From positions 1 through 64,000 of the forward strand of contig CAJNOJ010000127.1 in the NCBI GenBank assembly GCA_905250025.1: a stretch of 64,000 nucleotides of DNA. Reading direction: 5' to 3'. Origin of the DNA: Adineta ricciae (taxonomy: Eukaryota; Rotifera; Eurotatoria; Adinetida; Adinetidae). Both the position numbers and the translations under genes were made by a program. Below are positions 30,093 to 41,967 of the stretch, one piece after another (position 1 is the first letter of the stretch; each line of letters begins with the position of its first letter). The notes beneath the pieces are model-generated. The model did not search any database. It saw only the letters and a program-made list of their open reading frames with translations, and was not told where the DNA came from.

Positions 30093-30813
30093 GTCGATGA
30101 GTGTTTTATATTATACAATACAAATCTTATCAGTTATATTATATGCATGAATGTATTTTGAGATAATAAAGCGAGCCGTTATAAAGTGATTATCGTCAAA
30201 TAGGCATTACACATATTTGTCTTTAGGAGAGAAATCAATCTCTTCCATTCAGAATTGATTCAATCAAACACATATGTCTTCAAACGTGAGCAAATCTTTA
30301 TTGTTAGCTTTAAACTACGTCGTTTTGGAAGAGTTGATATTGTTTTTTTCCCAGATTCTGACGAATAGTAAGTTACTTCTGTTCATGTTATTTTTAAAAT
30401 GCAAATAGTAGTTAACATTCTTCGAAGAGAAAAGAAAGAGTAGGCAAACATCAGTTTTCTGTAATATGATTAGTTTCTGGCAAGCAGAAGTATAGAACTG
30501 TAAACAAAGTATTACCTGAACGATTTTGTTTATTCATCAAAAAAGATTTCTTTTTCTTCTATTAATATTTGTTCAAGTAATAAGGTAAACAATCGTTTTC
30601 TGTTCTTAGTTTTACGGTCTCATCAGAGTTGGTAGAAAAAAAGCAACTGAGAGATCGAAGAACATGAATTTTGCAAGACTGCAAAATCCATTATTTCTAT
30701 TTTATTTGGATAAATGATAAAAATAACGATGAAGGCAATGAATAAACGCACACATACACACACGGTTCACATCATGAGATTTAGAGTCATTACGATCAGT
30801 ACACGTATACTGT
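30093..30813. other. Intergenic spacer
   Basis: No open frame of interest. A short ACACATACACACAC run lies near 30,750, like the CA repeats close to the 3' ends of the Ly6-like genes at 33,171 and 36,023. Confidence 0.5.
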
Positions 30814-31261
30814 TTAAAGAAATCGATATTTGGCGAAAAGAGCAGCGAGAACAAAGCCTAAGAGAAATGGTGCTTGATATTTGCTGGTAGCTCCATTGCA
30901 GTAATCTGTAGAACAGCAAAATGTGCCAACGCCTGCAATACTGGCAGCTGTACAAGAACTTAAACCGCCTCGGTAGGTGCCTGACGAAACTCCAGTAGTA
31001 ACTTTCTAAACAAAGTCGAGAAATATAATACGTCCAGTCAGAACAGAATGCACACTTACCATGCAGCTTGTACTTGAGTTGGTCGTTGATACACCTGTGC
31101 CAGTGGCACTGAACGGATCGCATCCATTCATTCCAGCCGAGCATACATAGCAAGTGATGCTCAAACAGCCGGGCAGCAAAACTAAAAGCGTAACATATGA
31201 GATATGATTGTTAAAACTACTAAGACTTACCGAATAAGCAAAGAACAGTGAATGTATTCAT
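30814..31261 (-). CDS. Ly6/uPAR-like GPI-anchored small protein, copy A
   Basis: Three exons (31,261-31,231, 31,181-31,060, 31,005-30,814) give 114 aa. The 31-nt first exon and the start of the second encode a signal peptide (MNTFTVLCLFVLLPGC). The mature part shows the Ly6/uPAR cysteine pattern: CYVCSAG, GCDPFSATGTG, a lone Cys before the second intron, GLSSCTAAS, then FCCSTDYCNGAT, the diagnostic CC...CN end. A C-terminal hydrophobic tail (FLLGFVLAALFAKYRFL) fits a GPI signal. Proteins of this fold sit on the cell surface and bind partners through finger loops; the partner here is unknown. First member of a four-gene tandem array with identical exon structure. Confidence 0.85.
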
Positions 31262-31310
31262 ATTGGTTTCTTTTCTACAATAGAAATGATGGTTCTCGGT
31301 AGTTTTCAGT

Positions 31311-31322
31311 GCCTTTTTATAG
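31311..31322 (-). promoter_or_regulatory. TATA box of Ly6-like copy A
   Basis: Minus-strand CTATAAAAAGGC about 50 bp upstream of the ATG; the same 12-mer precedes copy B at almost the same distance. Confidence 0.7.
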
Positions 31323-33086
31323 ACTATAACTGTAACTATTGATAGTGTTGACATTTGTTTTGGGAATGCTTAGCAACCCATTTGTTGCCGAAGAATAAGC
31401 CATTCTGGATACATTTTATTTACTTTTTAACGTCAGAAACATTGTTTAAGCGAAGAAAAGTTGAATTTATTTTATTTACACGAAGCTAACATTATTTTCC
31501 ACAAAAAAAACTCTTTCGATATAAGTTGCAGCACCCCTCAAGATGAAAGAAAACTAAACGTTATGTTGAGCAGGCACTTCGAATGGGAGAGAGTGTTTTG
31601 ATAGAAGATGTACTGCGGGGCTCTAATCGACAAATTTATCCTGATTTTTTTCAAATCTCACTTCTTCTACTTTGTTTTAGGAGTCAAAATAATTACGAAG
31701 GAGATGCATATACGCGCATACACACAAAAACTCACACCGTACAATCTAACAATGAAATGATTGAAAAGAAATGGCGTTTGAAGATTGTTTATAACTACAT
31801 CGTAGTTGTCTAGAAAACGCCAGGCGCAACATAGAAGTGCGTCATCAGAAACTATGGTAGTGGTGCCTAATGAAAGAAGAACATTCAACCATCTCATGTT
31901 ACTTTTCGCTCGATTATTAAGAACCATTAACGGATGAAAATGGTGACAATGACGCTCATCGTCAATCAAATTATTTGCTTTTCAATTTCAAAAAATGCTA
32001 TAAACGAAAGAAAAAGAGTTAAATGAGTTCTGTAGAATCAAATGTTGAGTAACTGACAAAATACGCACAGTCGTTCTCTCATCAACAAGTTCAGTTCGTG
32101 TGAATAGAATTTTTTCATACTCTATTTTAATAAATGAAAGTGACTAGATGGAGTAATTAAATTCGCACATACATGCAAGATTTGACGTCAAAATATATGT
32201 GAGATGCGAGCAAAGTACACAGCATCGAAACAAGCAGGTAAATAATCTCGCCATACAAAATATATGATCATTACTAGAACCTGTAGAAGTTTACCGAGTG
32301 AGCTGAGAGCAGCTAATAACTTCACGATCGTTTCCCTCCGGAGATGAATGAAAACTCCAGCTCATTGTTGATATGAAATGGGGAGATATGTTCAAATATT
32401 GATCGATTTGTTTCAGACAAAAATAACCATGCTTCTCGTAAGAAAAATACTCTTCCTATACGAGTTATAATGTGGTCAGCAGAGAAAAAGATATCGAGAA
32501 TTACTGTGTCAGACGAATGTTTCGGACATTTAAAGAAAATGATAGTTAATGAATAACAGTAATCGCGAACTAATCACTTCCTATATGGCGGCTAAAGGAG
32601 TCACCAAAATGAATCAATCGTTAGCTACGCTCTTTGGTTTACTTTTATGTGCCGTCTGCCTGTTTTACCTTCGCGAGGAGAAAAACTTATCAAACGATGT
32701 ACAGCACTTCAGTTCTTTCTCATGACTCACGTGTTTTTGAATCCTGCGAGTTTCAACATATCGACTTAAATTTCTTCCGTGAAAATGCTCGCAGTAATAA
32801 GCTCATAAATAGCTGGAATCTTTTTGGCTGTAAATAAAAAAGGGAAAAGAGTACAATATTCGAAATCACTAGTATCACAGATTAGATGACATCGCTCGCT
32901 AATTTGAGAGCGAAACAGTAGAGCTAAGTAAGCGTTTAGCTTTTCTGCGTTGGTGTATTATCCGAATCAACGATCGCTACCATAGGTGTTTTGTTCATTT
33001 GAGAAAAACCTGAATTTTGTTAAGCTATAAAATCAGTTCTTTGCAATTTATTAAATGAATGAGAGTAAGGATCACAAAGCGGGGTA

Positions 33087-33121
<35 letters not shown>

Positions 33122-33170
33122 AGGTTTCACTCCAAAAAGTATAATGTCATGATTGGCGAATCCCTATTGT
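31323..33170. other. Intergenic region with CA microsatellite
   Basis: Apart from a possible gene fragment at 32,609-32,837 nothing coding was recognised. A (CA)n repeat of about 26 bases lies at 33,092-33,118, just downstream of copy B's stop codon. Confidence 0.5.
32609..32837 (+). pseudogene. Possible 5' fragment of a type II membrane protein
   Basis: ATG at 32,609 opens a 38-codon frame with a textbook signal anchor (LATLFGLLLCAVCLFYLREE). It ends at TGA within a stretch whose +1 frame continues in protein-like sequence (VFESCEFQHIDLNFFRE) to 32,837. A glycosyltransferase-type stem would look like this, but there is no catalytic domain downstream. It may be the broken start of a lost gene. 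Weak evidence. Confidence 0.3.
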
Positions 33171-33616
33171 CTAGAGAAATCGATGTTTGGCAAAAAGAGC
33201 AGCAATGACAAGAGCCAAAAGGAACGGCGTTTGATATTTGCTTGTAGCTCCATTACAGTAGTCTGTGTAGCAACAGAATGTTCCAACACCGCCGATATTA
33301 TTAGCTGTGCATGAGCTAGCACTTGATCGAGTTGTACCTGACGAAAATCCTGTTGAAACTTTCTATAAGAAAACAGAAAATATATTCCTCTATCGATAGT
33401 CGTCTACTCACTATGCAAGCAGAGGAACTGCTGGTAGACACACCTGAGCCACTGGCACTGAATGGATCACATCCTGATGACCCAGCAGTACACTGATAAC
33501 AAGTGATTGCCGAACAAATAGGTAATACAGCTACATGAGAAGAGAACGTAAAACAGATCGTTTATCACGAAGTAAATAGACTTACCAAGTAGGCAAAGAA
33601 CAGCAAATGAATTCAT
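33171..33616 (-). CDS. Ly6/uPAR-like GPI-anchored small protein, copy B
   Basis: Three exons (33,616-33,586, 33,530-33,412, 33,362-33,171) give 113 aa. Same architecture as copy A: signal peptide MNSFAVLCLLAVLPICSA, CYQCTAG, GCDPFSASGSG, CI at the second splice junction, then FCCYTDYCNGAT and a hydrophobic GPI-type tail (FLLALVIAALFAKHRFL). Exon 1 is 31 nt and exon 3 is 192 nt, exactly as in copies A and D. It is closest to copy A by eye, pointing to a recent tandem duplication. Confidence 0.85.
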
Positions 33617-33669
33617 GTTGAATTCGTTCTTTTGTGAGGCGAATGAGATTGTTCTGAGCAGTTGTTGGT

Positions 33670-33681
33670 GCCTTTTTATAG
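33670..33681 (-). promoter_or_regulatory. TATA box of Ly6-like copy B
   Basis: Minus-strand CTATAAAAAGGC about 54 bp upstream of the ATG, identical to the element of copy A. Copies C and D lack it. Confidence 0.7.
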
Positions 33682-34980
33682 TCAGTAATATCGATGACGC
33701 AAATAAAAAGTGACGCTGCTTCTTTCGGCGACGTCGGCGTATTTATTTATTTTTCAACTTCAAGATAATTATTCATTTGAATGAAAAAAAATTGTTCTCA
33801 CCGTTCACCCAAAAATAGCTTTAATGTATTCGTAGAGATACGCTTTTTCTGTTTGTTAATCATGCCACTGCTGATTGCGCTTCGCTTTTCAGAGCACAAT
33901 CGTGGGCGGACTAGTAGAGTATACACGACGAAGAACATGGAGATTGTACTGCTTCATATTTCATTTTTTCTTTGTTAGATTAAAGTAACCATAAAAAATG
34001 AATGCACCATACATTTACACACGATCTAATACGAAAAACTACTCACAAATGACAAAAGATGACGACAAGTGAGTATGGTATATCGAAGAATTGACAATGT
34101 GATTCCATTTCCCAGTTGTAATTAATTGAGGAACTCGTAGCGGTTATGTATTAAGAAATATCAAGAAAAAAATATTGAAAGTCAAAATGTCCAACGCAGA
34201 ATTATCGAATCAATGAAAAATTGACAGTGATGGCAGGGTTGCGGGCGAAGTTGTAACAGGAAGAATGATGAAGATTAGATTATAGGAGAGAGCTACGGTA
34301 TCAGTGAGTATGACGGGTAGTATAGCGTGGCATGGTGGAACTAAATCTTCATAAGATAAAGTATATAAAAGTGAAACAAGCTGTTATTGGCCATCAATGA
34401 CCTTGCACAATGTTTGATATTTACTTCGACTTTTTTCGTTCGATCTTTTCATTGTAAATCTTCGTAGTATTCACAATTGGAATAGAACTTGTTCTCACGT
34501 TGCGACGTTATGCCTCTTTCGGTTACAATTGTTATTCACAAGACAAATTAAATTAGACAAAAGATACTTCTTCATCTGTTCCAGTCGCGCCATTATATAG
34601 GTAGTAAAAAATTTTATTAAAACTCATATCGAGTAAACAGAAGACATTCAATAATTTCACGTTGATTTCATTGTTTTTCTTTAGATGAAGGACGCAACCC
34701 TATGAAAATTGTCATTGAGCTCTTTTGGGTTCGTGGGTAAATATGGGTGACGTCAACGAAATATGAAGTGTTCTTTTTTGCTATCGTCAACGCATTTGTT
34801 TACTTTTAATTTTAAAATGATTATTTAACTGAAAGAAAGAAGAAATTTCTCTCAGTTCCGTAAATAATAAAAACTGGATAGAGTGTGGGTGTTGATCACC
34901 TCACAAAGCGCAGATATCATTTATTCGATTGACAAACAGAGGTGAGATTAAAGAAATTCATGAGGTAATATGTCCAAAAT
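33682..34980. other. Intergenic, with a possible relic Ly6 first exon
   Basis: No intact gene. The sequence at about 34,648-34,670 (TCAATAATTTCACGTTGATT) closely resembles the start region of copy C at about 35,621-35,640 (TCAGTAATTTCATGTTGATT), with the start codon changed (CAT to CAC on the plus strand). This looks like the promoter-proximal remains of a fifth family member; its other exons were not found. Confidence 0.4.
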
Positions 34981-35633
34981 TTATAGATAAAAATTCAATA
35001 CCACAAATGAGTTGAGTTGAAAGTTGACCAAAACAGCAGCAAGAACAAATTGGAAGAGACTTGATATTTGATATTTGCTTGTGACTCCGTTACAATAGTC
35101 CGTCATACAGCAGAACGTACCAACAGTTCCATCATTAGAACCTGGGCAATAGTAATACGGATATCGGTAGGTCGTTAACGAAGTTCCATTAGTGAATTTC
35201 TAAATAAAACGAACAGTAATGATTTTGTGTATTGTACTGGTTTATTCTTGATTTAGTCTGACATAGTTTCACTAGGTAATATCATTCAAGAGTCCTGCAG
35301 TTCTCTCATAGCAGAAGAAATGGAATTCCTCTATTTTTGTTACCGACTGATCGTGTTTCAATATGACATTGTCCGTGCACAAAACTCATATTATAGTCTT
35401 TGTAAAATTATATGATTTACGACTCACAACGCAGACATTATATGCGTAGGCAATTACTCCGCGACCATATGCAGAAAACGGAAAGCATCCATCTGTTCCA
35501 GCTGAACATGAATAGCAGTTGATGTAAGCCGAACAGGTCGATAATAAGCCTGCGAGAAAAATACAATAAAAGCAGGTTGTCAAAAAACATTATGGTTTGT
35601 ACCAAGTAAAACTATAACGTTCAGTAATTTCAT
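34981..35633 (-). CDS. Ly6/uPAR-like small protein, copy C (divergent)
   Basis: Three exons (35,633-35,603, 35,549-35,428, 35,199-34,981) give 123 aa. The pattern is kept (CYSCSAG, GCFPFSAYGRG, CV at the splice site, YYYCPGS, FCCMTDYCNG), but the second intron is 228 bp, far longer than the ~50 bp of its siblings. The C-terminus is also longer and more polar (FQLNSFVVLNFYL at the end), so the GPI signal is less certain. No CTATAAAAAGGC upstream. This copy has diverged most. Confidence 0.75.
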
Positions 35634-36022
35634 GTTGATTTCGTTTTGCTTCAGATGAAACACAATTCTTGTCGAATTTTGTTACTTTCTTTTCGATCAC
35701 TAAGAACTGTTGACGATGTGAATGATGGTGATGACGCACATTGTCGATACATTTTTTTACTTTTCAGCACCAGAATAGTGTTGCAAAAGAAAGAAAAAAA
35801 AAGAGAAGTGTTTGTTGATAGCGATGTGAATTTTGGTTAACTGATTAAATAGAAAGAGAGAGAATCGTTTTATGGTCGACAAATTTTAGTTCCTGTAAAC
35901 AATTTAGTTGTGTCTACTTTATTCGAATAAATACAGATAATGATTCTGAAAATGAGTACATACACACGCACGCACGCACGCACACACAGGATTAGCAGTC
36001 AGAACTGATCGACACGCGTTGG

Positions 36023-36474
36023 CTAGAGACGTCGACGCTCAAAGAAAAGAGCAGCAAGAGCAAGTCCTAACACAGACGATGGTTGGTATTTTACTGTAGC
36101 CCCATTGCAATAGTCCGTAGAGCAACAAAATAGACTAGCACTCGAACCACTAGAAGCTGAACAGGCACTAGAACCGCCTCGATAGGTGCCCGAGGCAGAT
36201 CCGGTAGTGACTTTCTAAAGAAAACAGAGAAATCTATTGTGCTGTGCTGGTAAAGCATCTATTCACATAACAGTTTGTATATGATGAAGTCGTTGATACA
36301 CCGGAGCCACCTGAACTGAATGGATCGCATCCTGATGAGCCAGGATTACATACGTAGCAGTTAGTAGTCAAGCAAACAGGCAACAAAGCTGAACATACAA
36401 AGCTATGTATGCGAAAAATTAGCGGAGAAACATCAAAACTCACCGAGTAGGCTGACAATAGCTAGTGAATTCAT
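36023..36474 (-). CDS. Ly6/uPAR-like GPI-anchored small protein, copy D
   Basis: Three exons (36,474-36,444, 36,388-36,267, 36,214-36,023) give 114 aa. Signal peptide MNSLAIVSLLALLPVCLTT; then CYVCNPG, GCDPFSSGGSG, TNCY at the splice site, SACSASS, FCCSTDYCNGAT, and a tail (SVLGLALAALFFERRRL) with a basic end. Exon lengths (31, 122, 192) match copy A exactly. Downstream lies a CACG/CA repeat (about 35,966-35,990) similar in place to that of copy B. Confidence 0.85.
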
Positions 36475-37116
36475 CGTATTCACCGTGAAATGAAGGGCAA
36501 TGATAGTTGAGTGTCGTTTTTTTCTTAAGTAATGGCAACTGTTGATGCTGTTGGTAAGGGTGTTGACGTGAATGGAAAGAATCACTTTCTTTCAATGAAA
36601 AGCCTATGTCGATGTACGTTTTTAAAACGAAACAGAGAATAAAAGAAACAACCATTCGTCTGTTGCGAAGTTTATTGTCGCAAACTGCTATCGAGTATAA
36701 TGAAATGGTAATCGTAAGAGGATAGAAAAGAATACAAAGTACAAAACGTTGCGATGAAATTGCACGAATTTATGTTACGTGCTTACCCACAGGCTACTCT
36801 GTCCTGTCTTTGAAGGTAGTTTAAGCAAAAGAGTATTAGCTATTGCATTTAACTTCAGAATTTACTTCAATCTCTTATCTTTTTTAACAAGTCGTTGAAA
36901 AGAACGATTGCTTTTCATCGAAAATTTCTGAGTAAATATGACGAATAAAACCTTTCGGTGCTTCATCGCGGCGATGATATATCGCGTAGTGCCTGCGTGT
37001 CACTGTTATTGCGTAATACTTGAAAGAAAATATCGTCATTGAAAAACATGGTGTATAAGGAGTACAGAATGTATATAAATACCGCATTCTGTTTTACTGG
37101 TATCGACATTATAAAC
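36475..37116. other. Divergent intergenic region
   Basis: Spacer between copy D (-) and the HAD gene (+), presumably holding both promoters. No obvious TATA box or conserved element. Confidence 0.5.
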
Positions 37117-37877
37117 ATGACCAACGATTCCAGTTTAGCCTCCAGTACACCAAAGAAACCGATTATCGCACTCGATTGTGACGGTGTCCTTTTGAATTTC
37201 GATGCTACCTATGCTCAAATTTACGAAAAAACATTTGGAAAGCAATTGTCAGTTGTAGTACCTCAAGCATATCGCGTAAGTCTCAGCAGTGTTTTTCATT
37301 GACAAACTTTTACTCTTTTCTACTTTATAAACTCCTATAGGCTGAAACAAAATATGGTGTTCAATTAACTCATGAAGAGAAATTTCAATTCGATGAAGTA
37401 TGGAATGAACATGGCTGGAGAACAATGCCAATGCAAGATGGAGCACTCGAAGCATGTCACTTGTTGCATCAAGCCGGGTATGAACTAGTTTGTGTTACCG
37501 CAATGTCGTCGAATCATAGTGAACATCGTTTGGAAAACTTTCGTTTACATGGCTTTCCCATTGACAAAATTATATGTACAGGTTATCACAAAGATAATAT
37601 TTGTAAAAATCCGAAGAAACAAGTCATCGAGGATTTACATCCTGTGGCTTTTGTGGACGACTTACGACGAAATTTCAAAGACATTCAAGGTGTTCACACC
37701 AAACTTGTTTTTATCGATCACGAACGAATTGATGATCCAGATAGACACGAAACAATTTACTATGACATCAAATACCCAAATCTTTTAGCATTTGTTAAAG
37801 ATTTTCTTCGAACTGAACTGCATGGCAATGATATTCTTTGGTCTGAGAGACCGACGCATCTTCTATCTTTGAAATAG
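37117..37877 (+). CDS. HAD-superfamily phosphatase
   Basis: Two exons (37,117-37,275 and 37,341-37,877) with a 65-bp GT-AG intron give 231 aa. Motif I is ALDCDGVLLNFD with the nucleophile and general-acid aspartates at residues 20 and 22. Motif II is VCVTAMSS, the motif III lysine lies in KNPKKQVIE, and motif IV is VAFVDDLRRNF. This places it among small HAD phosphohydrolases acting on phosphate monoesters such as nucleotides or sugar phosphates; the substrate cannot be read from sequence. Starts upstream of 37,117 would add only a non-conserved extension. No signal peptide, so probably cytosolic. Similar proteins are common in bacteria. Confidence 0.85.
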
Positions 37878-38713
37878 CTTCATTTTTAAAGTTTTTGATG
37901 TAATCAAGAGAACTAATAAAATAACTTAAAATGTCATCGATACTCAGAGCTTTACATAGAACACCACATTTTTTAGCAAATTTGTCTGTGTAACAAGCGA
38001 GTATGGAAATGAATAATGACATAGACATATACTTATTTCCGTCATGATACCCTCAAGAGAAGAACAGTTTGATAACCACAGCAAAGAACTGGCTCATGAA
38101 AAACTAACTGAAAACCATTTACTAATTTTTTCCTTTTAACCTATCATACTTTCTTTCCACAATGTAATTATAAATTTTGGATGAACAGATGTATAGCAAA
38201 AGAGTTATCACTGACAATGAAGCCCATTCTCGTTGATAAGAGTGAAACTTTATGAAGTAAACTGCTGGATCCAATTAGTTATGCAATCAACGATACGCAG
38301 GTAATCGTAGTTTTAACGCTCTCAACTGTAGTTGATATTCAATACTTTTTTTTATCATTCAGAGATCCAATCTGACACTTATACTACATGCGATTATCTA
38401 TGTGTAAGATATTGAGACGGATATAAATCCTCAATCAACATCGAACCCGGATGAATGACCACAAATTATGAGTGGTAAAGGAAAATCTATTGCAGAAGAA
38501 CTCGATCTCAAGTTATATGCACATGAGTTTTGATACGTATGACCGATAGTAATTTAGATATTTCTTCTATTCTTCTTCCGTCGACATCTATAAATGAAAC
38601 GATTCTTATCGTTGTCACCTATCCAATCTTATTCTTTACGATTCCATTCATTCATTTCTTTAATTCTTTTCGAAAACGAATTCTTTTACATTTTTATAAC
38701 ATCACCATTGGAA
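37878..38713. other. Intergenic, no gene recognised
   Basis: Spacer between two plus-strand genes. An open stretch just upstream of the dehydrogenase ATG (38,594-38,713) is in frame with it but has low-complexity Phe/Ser content and is more likely 5' leader. Confidence 0.5.
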
Positions 38714-39586
38714 ATGAAACGAATTCTTGTTACTGGTGCGGCGAATGGTCTTGGTCGGCATATGGCAACAAAGTTTCTCTCCCGAGGTTTCTATGTTACG
38801 TTTGCAGATAATGATATACATTCATTAGAAATACTCGAACAACTGCTTGCCAATGATGCCGCATTGTTTCCACCTAATTCGAATAGATCAATTCAAAGTC
38901 ATGCTTTGTTTTATAAGTGTGATGTTAGCGACGAATCATCCGTGTCGACATGCATTGCTGCTACAGTGGAGAAATTCTCCGGTTTGGATGCTCTTATTAA
39001 CAATGCTGCTCTTGCAACGCCATGGATTTCTGGCAACGATGATTCGACTACGCCGTTTGATAATGTACCTGTAGCGAATTTTCGTAAATTTTTAGACATA
39101 AATCTTGTTGGTCCTTATATTTGTTCTTATTATGCTGCCTCACACCTTCGTGCTTCGAAAGGGTGTATTATCAATATCTCATCCATACGTGCTCTTCAAT
39201 CCGAAGCTAATAATGAAGGCTATTCGGCTAGCAAAGCTGGACTTCTCGGACTTACACAGGCAATGGCCGTTAGCTTTTCTAGTTCCGGTGTTCGAGTGAA
39301 TGCTATCTCACCCGGATGGATTGACGTTCGTGAAATGAACACTAAAGAATCAGTCGCTCTCTCCCCTTTGAGCGAATCAGATCATTCACAACATCCTGCT
39401 GGTCGCGTTGGCGTTCCAAATGATATAACAAAGATGGTGGAATTTCTAGTTGATGACGACAATGGATTTATCACAGGCCAGGTAACTGATCGAGTCCCTC
39501 TAGTCACTTAAATCCTTACGACTTTTTTTTTGTAGAATTTTATCATTGATGGTGGTATGACAAAGAAAATGATTTATAATGAATGA
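38714..39586 (+). CDS. Short-chain dehydrogenase/reductase
   Basis: Two exons (38,714-39,481 and 39,536-39,586; 54-bp intron) give 272 aa. Classical SDR motifs: the cofactor-binding LVTGAANGLG at residues 5-14, CDV for the adenine ring, LINNAA, the catalytic Ser in IINISSIRAL, YSASK with the active-site Tyr and Lys, and VNAISPGWID. The end (GFITGQ followed by NFIIDGGM in the small second exon) is typical of the family, which confirms the splice. It would oxidise or reduce an alcohol/ketone with NAD(P)(H). The Met at 38,714 sits right before the Rossmann fold, so it is preferred over a start at 38,594. Substrate unknown. Confidence 0.9.
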
Positions 39587-40081
39587 GTTACGAACGTACT
39601 GTAATAACTCTCGTAAAGTGACCAGGTCAAAAGTACGAAAAATAAAATGATTTACATATTGTTTTGACAATGTACACCATATTTTACTAACGTATGCTCA
39701 CCATTTGTTCAAATTGTAAAGCAAGGAAAGTTTCGAGGACGTCCTCATGTCCACTCTTAATATTCTTTGCTGGTAATTTCTTGATTCTCTTGCAGACAAA
39801 GTCATTGACAAGTTGACGAGATAAGAGAAATCTTTCTATAGATGAGAGTTTTCATATATATATATATACGTGCCGATGAAACTACGTCTTGACACACCTT
39901 TCCGATGTGGAAGAAATAAAGCAAGACAACGACTCTCTGCATATGAGCAGATGTGCTCTATTTCTCTTTATGGTATTTTGCAAAGTAACTTTATATTAAA
40001 TCCGGTGCATGCTATTATTTGAAAAGGACATATTACACATTTATTCTAATTTGAGGGCTACAACTTTTTGTTCATCGTTAA
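39587..40081. other. Convergent intergenic region
   Basis: Lies between the 3' ends of the dehydrogenase (+) and FG-GAP gene (-). AATAAAATGATTT at about 39,641 is a likely polyadenylation signal. A short (TA)n run lies at about 39,856-39,868. Confidence 0.5.
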
Positions 40082-41599
40082 TTATGTTACAGTACTATTT
40101 TGGAAAAAAATCGCCAAAGAATCAGAAACTGATGACAAGCTAGCTAGGTCTAATTGTCCATCTCTATTGAAATCTGCAACGGCAACTGCGTGGACGTCAT
40201 AAGATTCAAATAGCTTGACTTCTCGAAATATTGTATTGCCGTAACCCAGGAGTGCATGCACAGATCTACCATAACGGTCGACAGCAATTATATCTACGTA
40301 ATTATCATAATTCAAATCTTTCGATATTAACTGCACTGCTCCGGTAATGTTCACGGTTATCGCCTGAAGTCGAAAAGTGCCATTTCCATTATTACATAAC
40401 AATTGTATCATTCTGAGTGTCTGATGGCAACTGATTATATCCATATATCCATCGTTGTTGAAGTCTCCAGCAGTGAGAACAGTCAAATTGGCTCCACCTG
40501 CTAAGTAACTGACACCGGAAATGAAAGACCCGTCGCCATGACCGAAAAGTATGCTTATGGTACTATTGCGGTAGAATGAAATGGTGATGTCTAAGAAACC
40601 ATCTCGATTAAAATCGGCAACAGCAGCGGACGTTGGACTTCGTAAGGTGGGAAAAGGGATTTGCTCACGAAATGTTCCATTGCCGTAGCCCAACAGGATA
40701 CTAACAAAAGAAGAATCCATATTGGCGACAACGAGATCTACAAAATTATCTCCGTTGAAATAACCCTTATCAATCCAACATGGACTACTACCGACGGGCA
40801 CATACAATACGGTATCGAAATTTCCATTGTTAAATCCACGCAGTATAACTAAACGATTGTCGTCACCAACAGCAACAATAATGTCATTATAATTATCATC
40901 GTTTACATCTGCTATAATCGCGTAGCGAGGGTAAACACTGACTGATATGACGACTTTTGAGTTAAATCGTCCGTCTGGACTACCAAAGTATACCGCAATT
41001 GAATTATCATAATAATTAGCAACAACAAGGTCAATAACTTCGTCTCCATTCAAGTCGCCGTTGGCAATCGAAATGGGATATGTTTTCGTACTATATAATT
41101 TATCCAAACTGAACATTAAATTCAGGAATGTTTGATCTAGAGATGAGAAAATATTAATTATTTTCGTCATTCAATAGCACTCACTTTTCTGCGCAACTGA
41201 CGTGCTCAGATTTGTAGTCATCGATGTTACCACTGCCGTCAAATCTGTACTTGAACTCGTTGGTAATACGTCTATATAAAATATCATTGGTTATATCTTT
41301 TCAGATATTTTTCAACTAATACCATCATCTATTTCATCTTCTACAGCTGACGGCAAAGCATCATCCTGCGACTTCTTCAAGATCAATGGTACACAAATAG
41401 CCAATGCAAGAGCACATATACCAACCATACATAGTACAAAGATCAAGACTTGTTTCTTCGTTAAAGCAATTTTACTAAAAAGAAACAAAAAAATTGGATG
41501 GAAATCAATTTTCGTAACATGTTCTACATACTGAATTGCATTCGTATCGTACGCCGTTACAAGCGCAAGAAGAGTATCGTTTTTCCTTATAGACGGCAT
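40082..41599 (-). CDS. Type II membrane protein with FG-GAP/VCBS beta-propeller repeats
   Basis: Four exons (41,599-41,532, 41,474-41,323, 41,271-41,185, 41,136-40,082) with 48-58-bp introns give 453 aa. A cytoplasmic N-terminus is followed by a transmembrane helix (about residues 32-55, LIFVLCMVGICALALAICVP), a Ser/Thr-rich stalk spread over the next exons, then seven FG-GAP/VCBS-type repeats with calcium-loop motifs such as DLNGDEVIDLVVAN, DFNRDGFLDITIS and DFNNDGYMDIISC. Seven repeats would close one propeller, as in integrin alpha heads. The protein is probably a surface adhesion or binding protein. Such proteins are abundant in bdelloids. Confidence 0.9.
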
Positions 41600-41967
41600 T
41601 GCCAGAGATATGATTTTTCTGTATTTACCAAAGTAAACTATTGTGTGATTACTTAGTTTTAGATTCGACTAAAATAAATTAGTTTTTCCATGTTTTTGGA
41701 TGAAGTTCATATATAAATATATAATTGTATAACATCATCATATGACAGCTTCTCATTTCAGCAAATTGAGGAAATGGGATTGTTGATGATACTTGAATAG
41801 AATCATTCTCGTCTAAACCAAGACAGAATTCCACTTTTTTTCAAATAAAAGTCATAAAAATGAAGTTAGCAAAACAGGTGACTGTTTTTTTCTCGTTACT
41901 GTTTACAGAGAACAATCCGTGTGACAAAATTACTACTGATTTCGATTGCTAGTTTTATTCAATGAGT
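41600..41967. other. Intergenic spacer
   Basis: AT-rich; minus-strand TATATATTTATATATGAAC near 41,710-41,728 could be a TATA element for the FG-GAP gene. Confidence 0.4.

Noticed and set aside
32634-32837. Intact 67-aa gene
   Set aside because: Its first 20 codons are out of frame with the better signal-anchor start at 32,609; recorded as a possible fragment.
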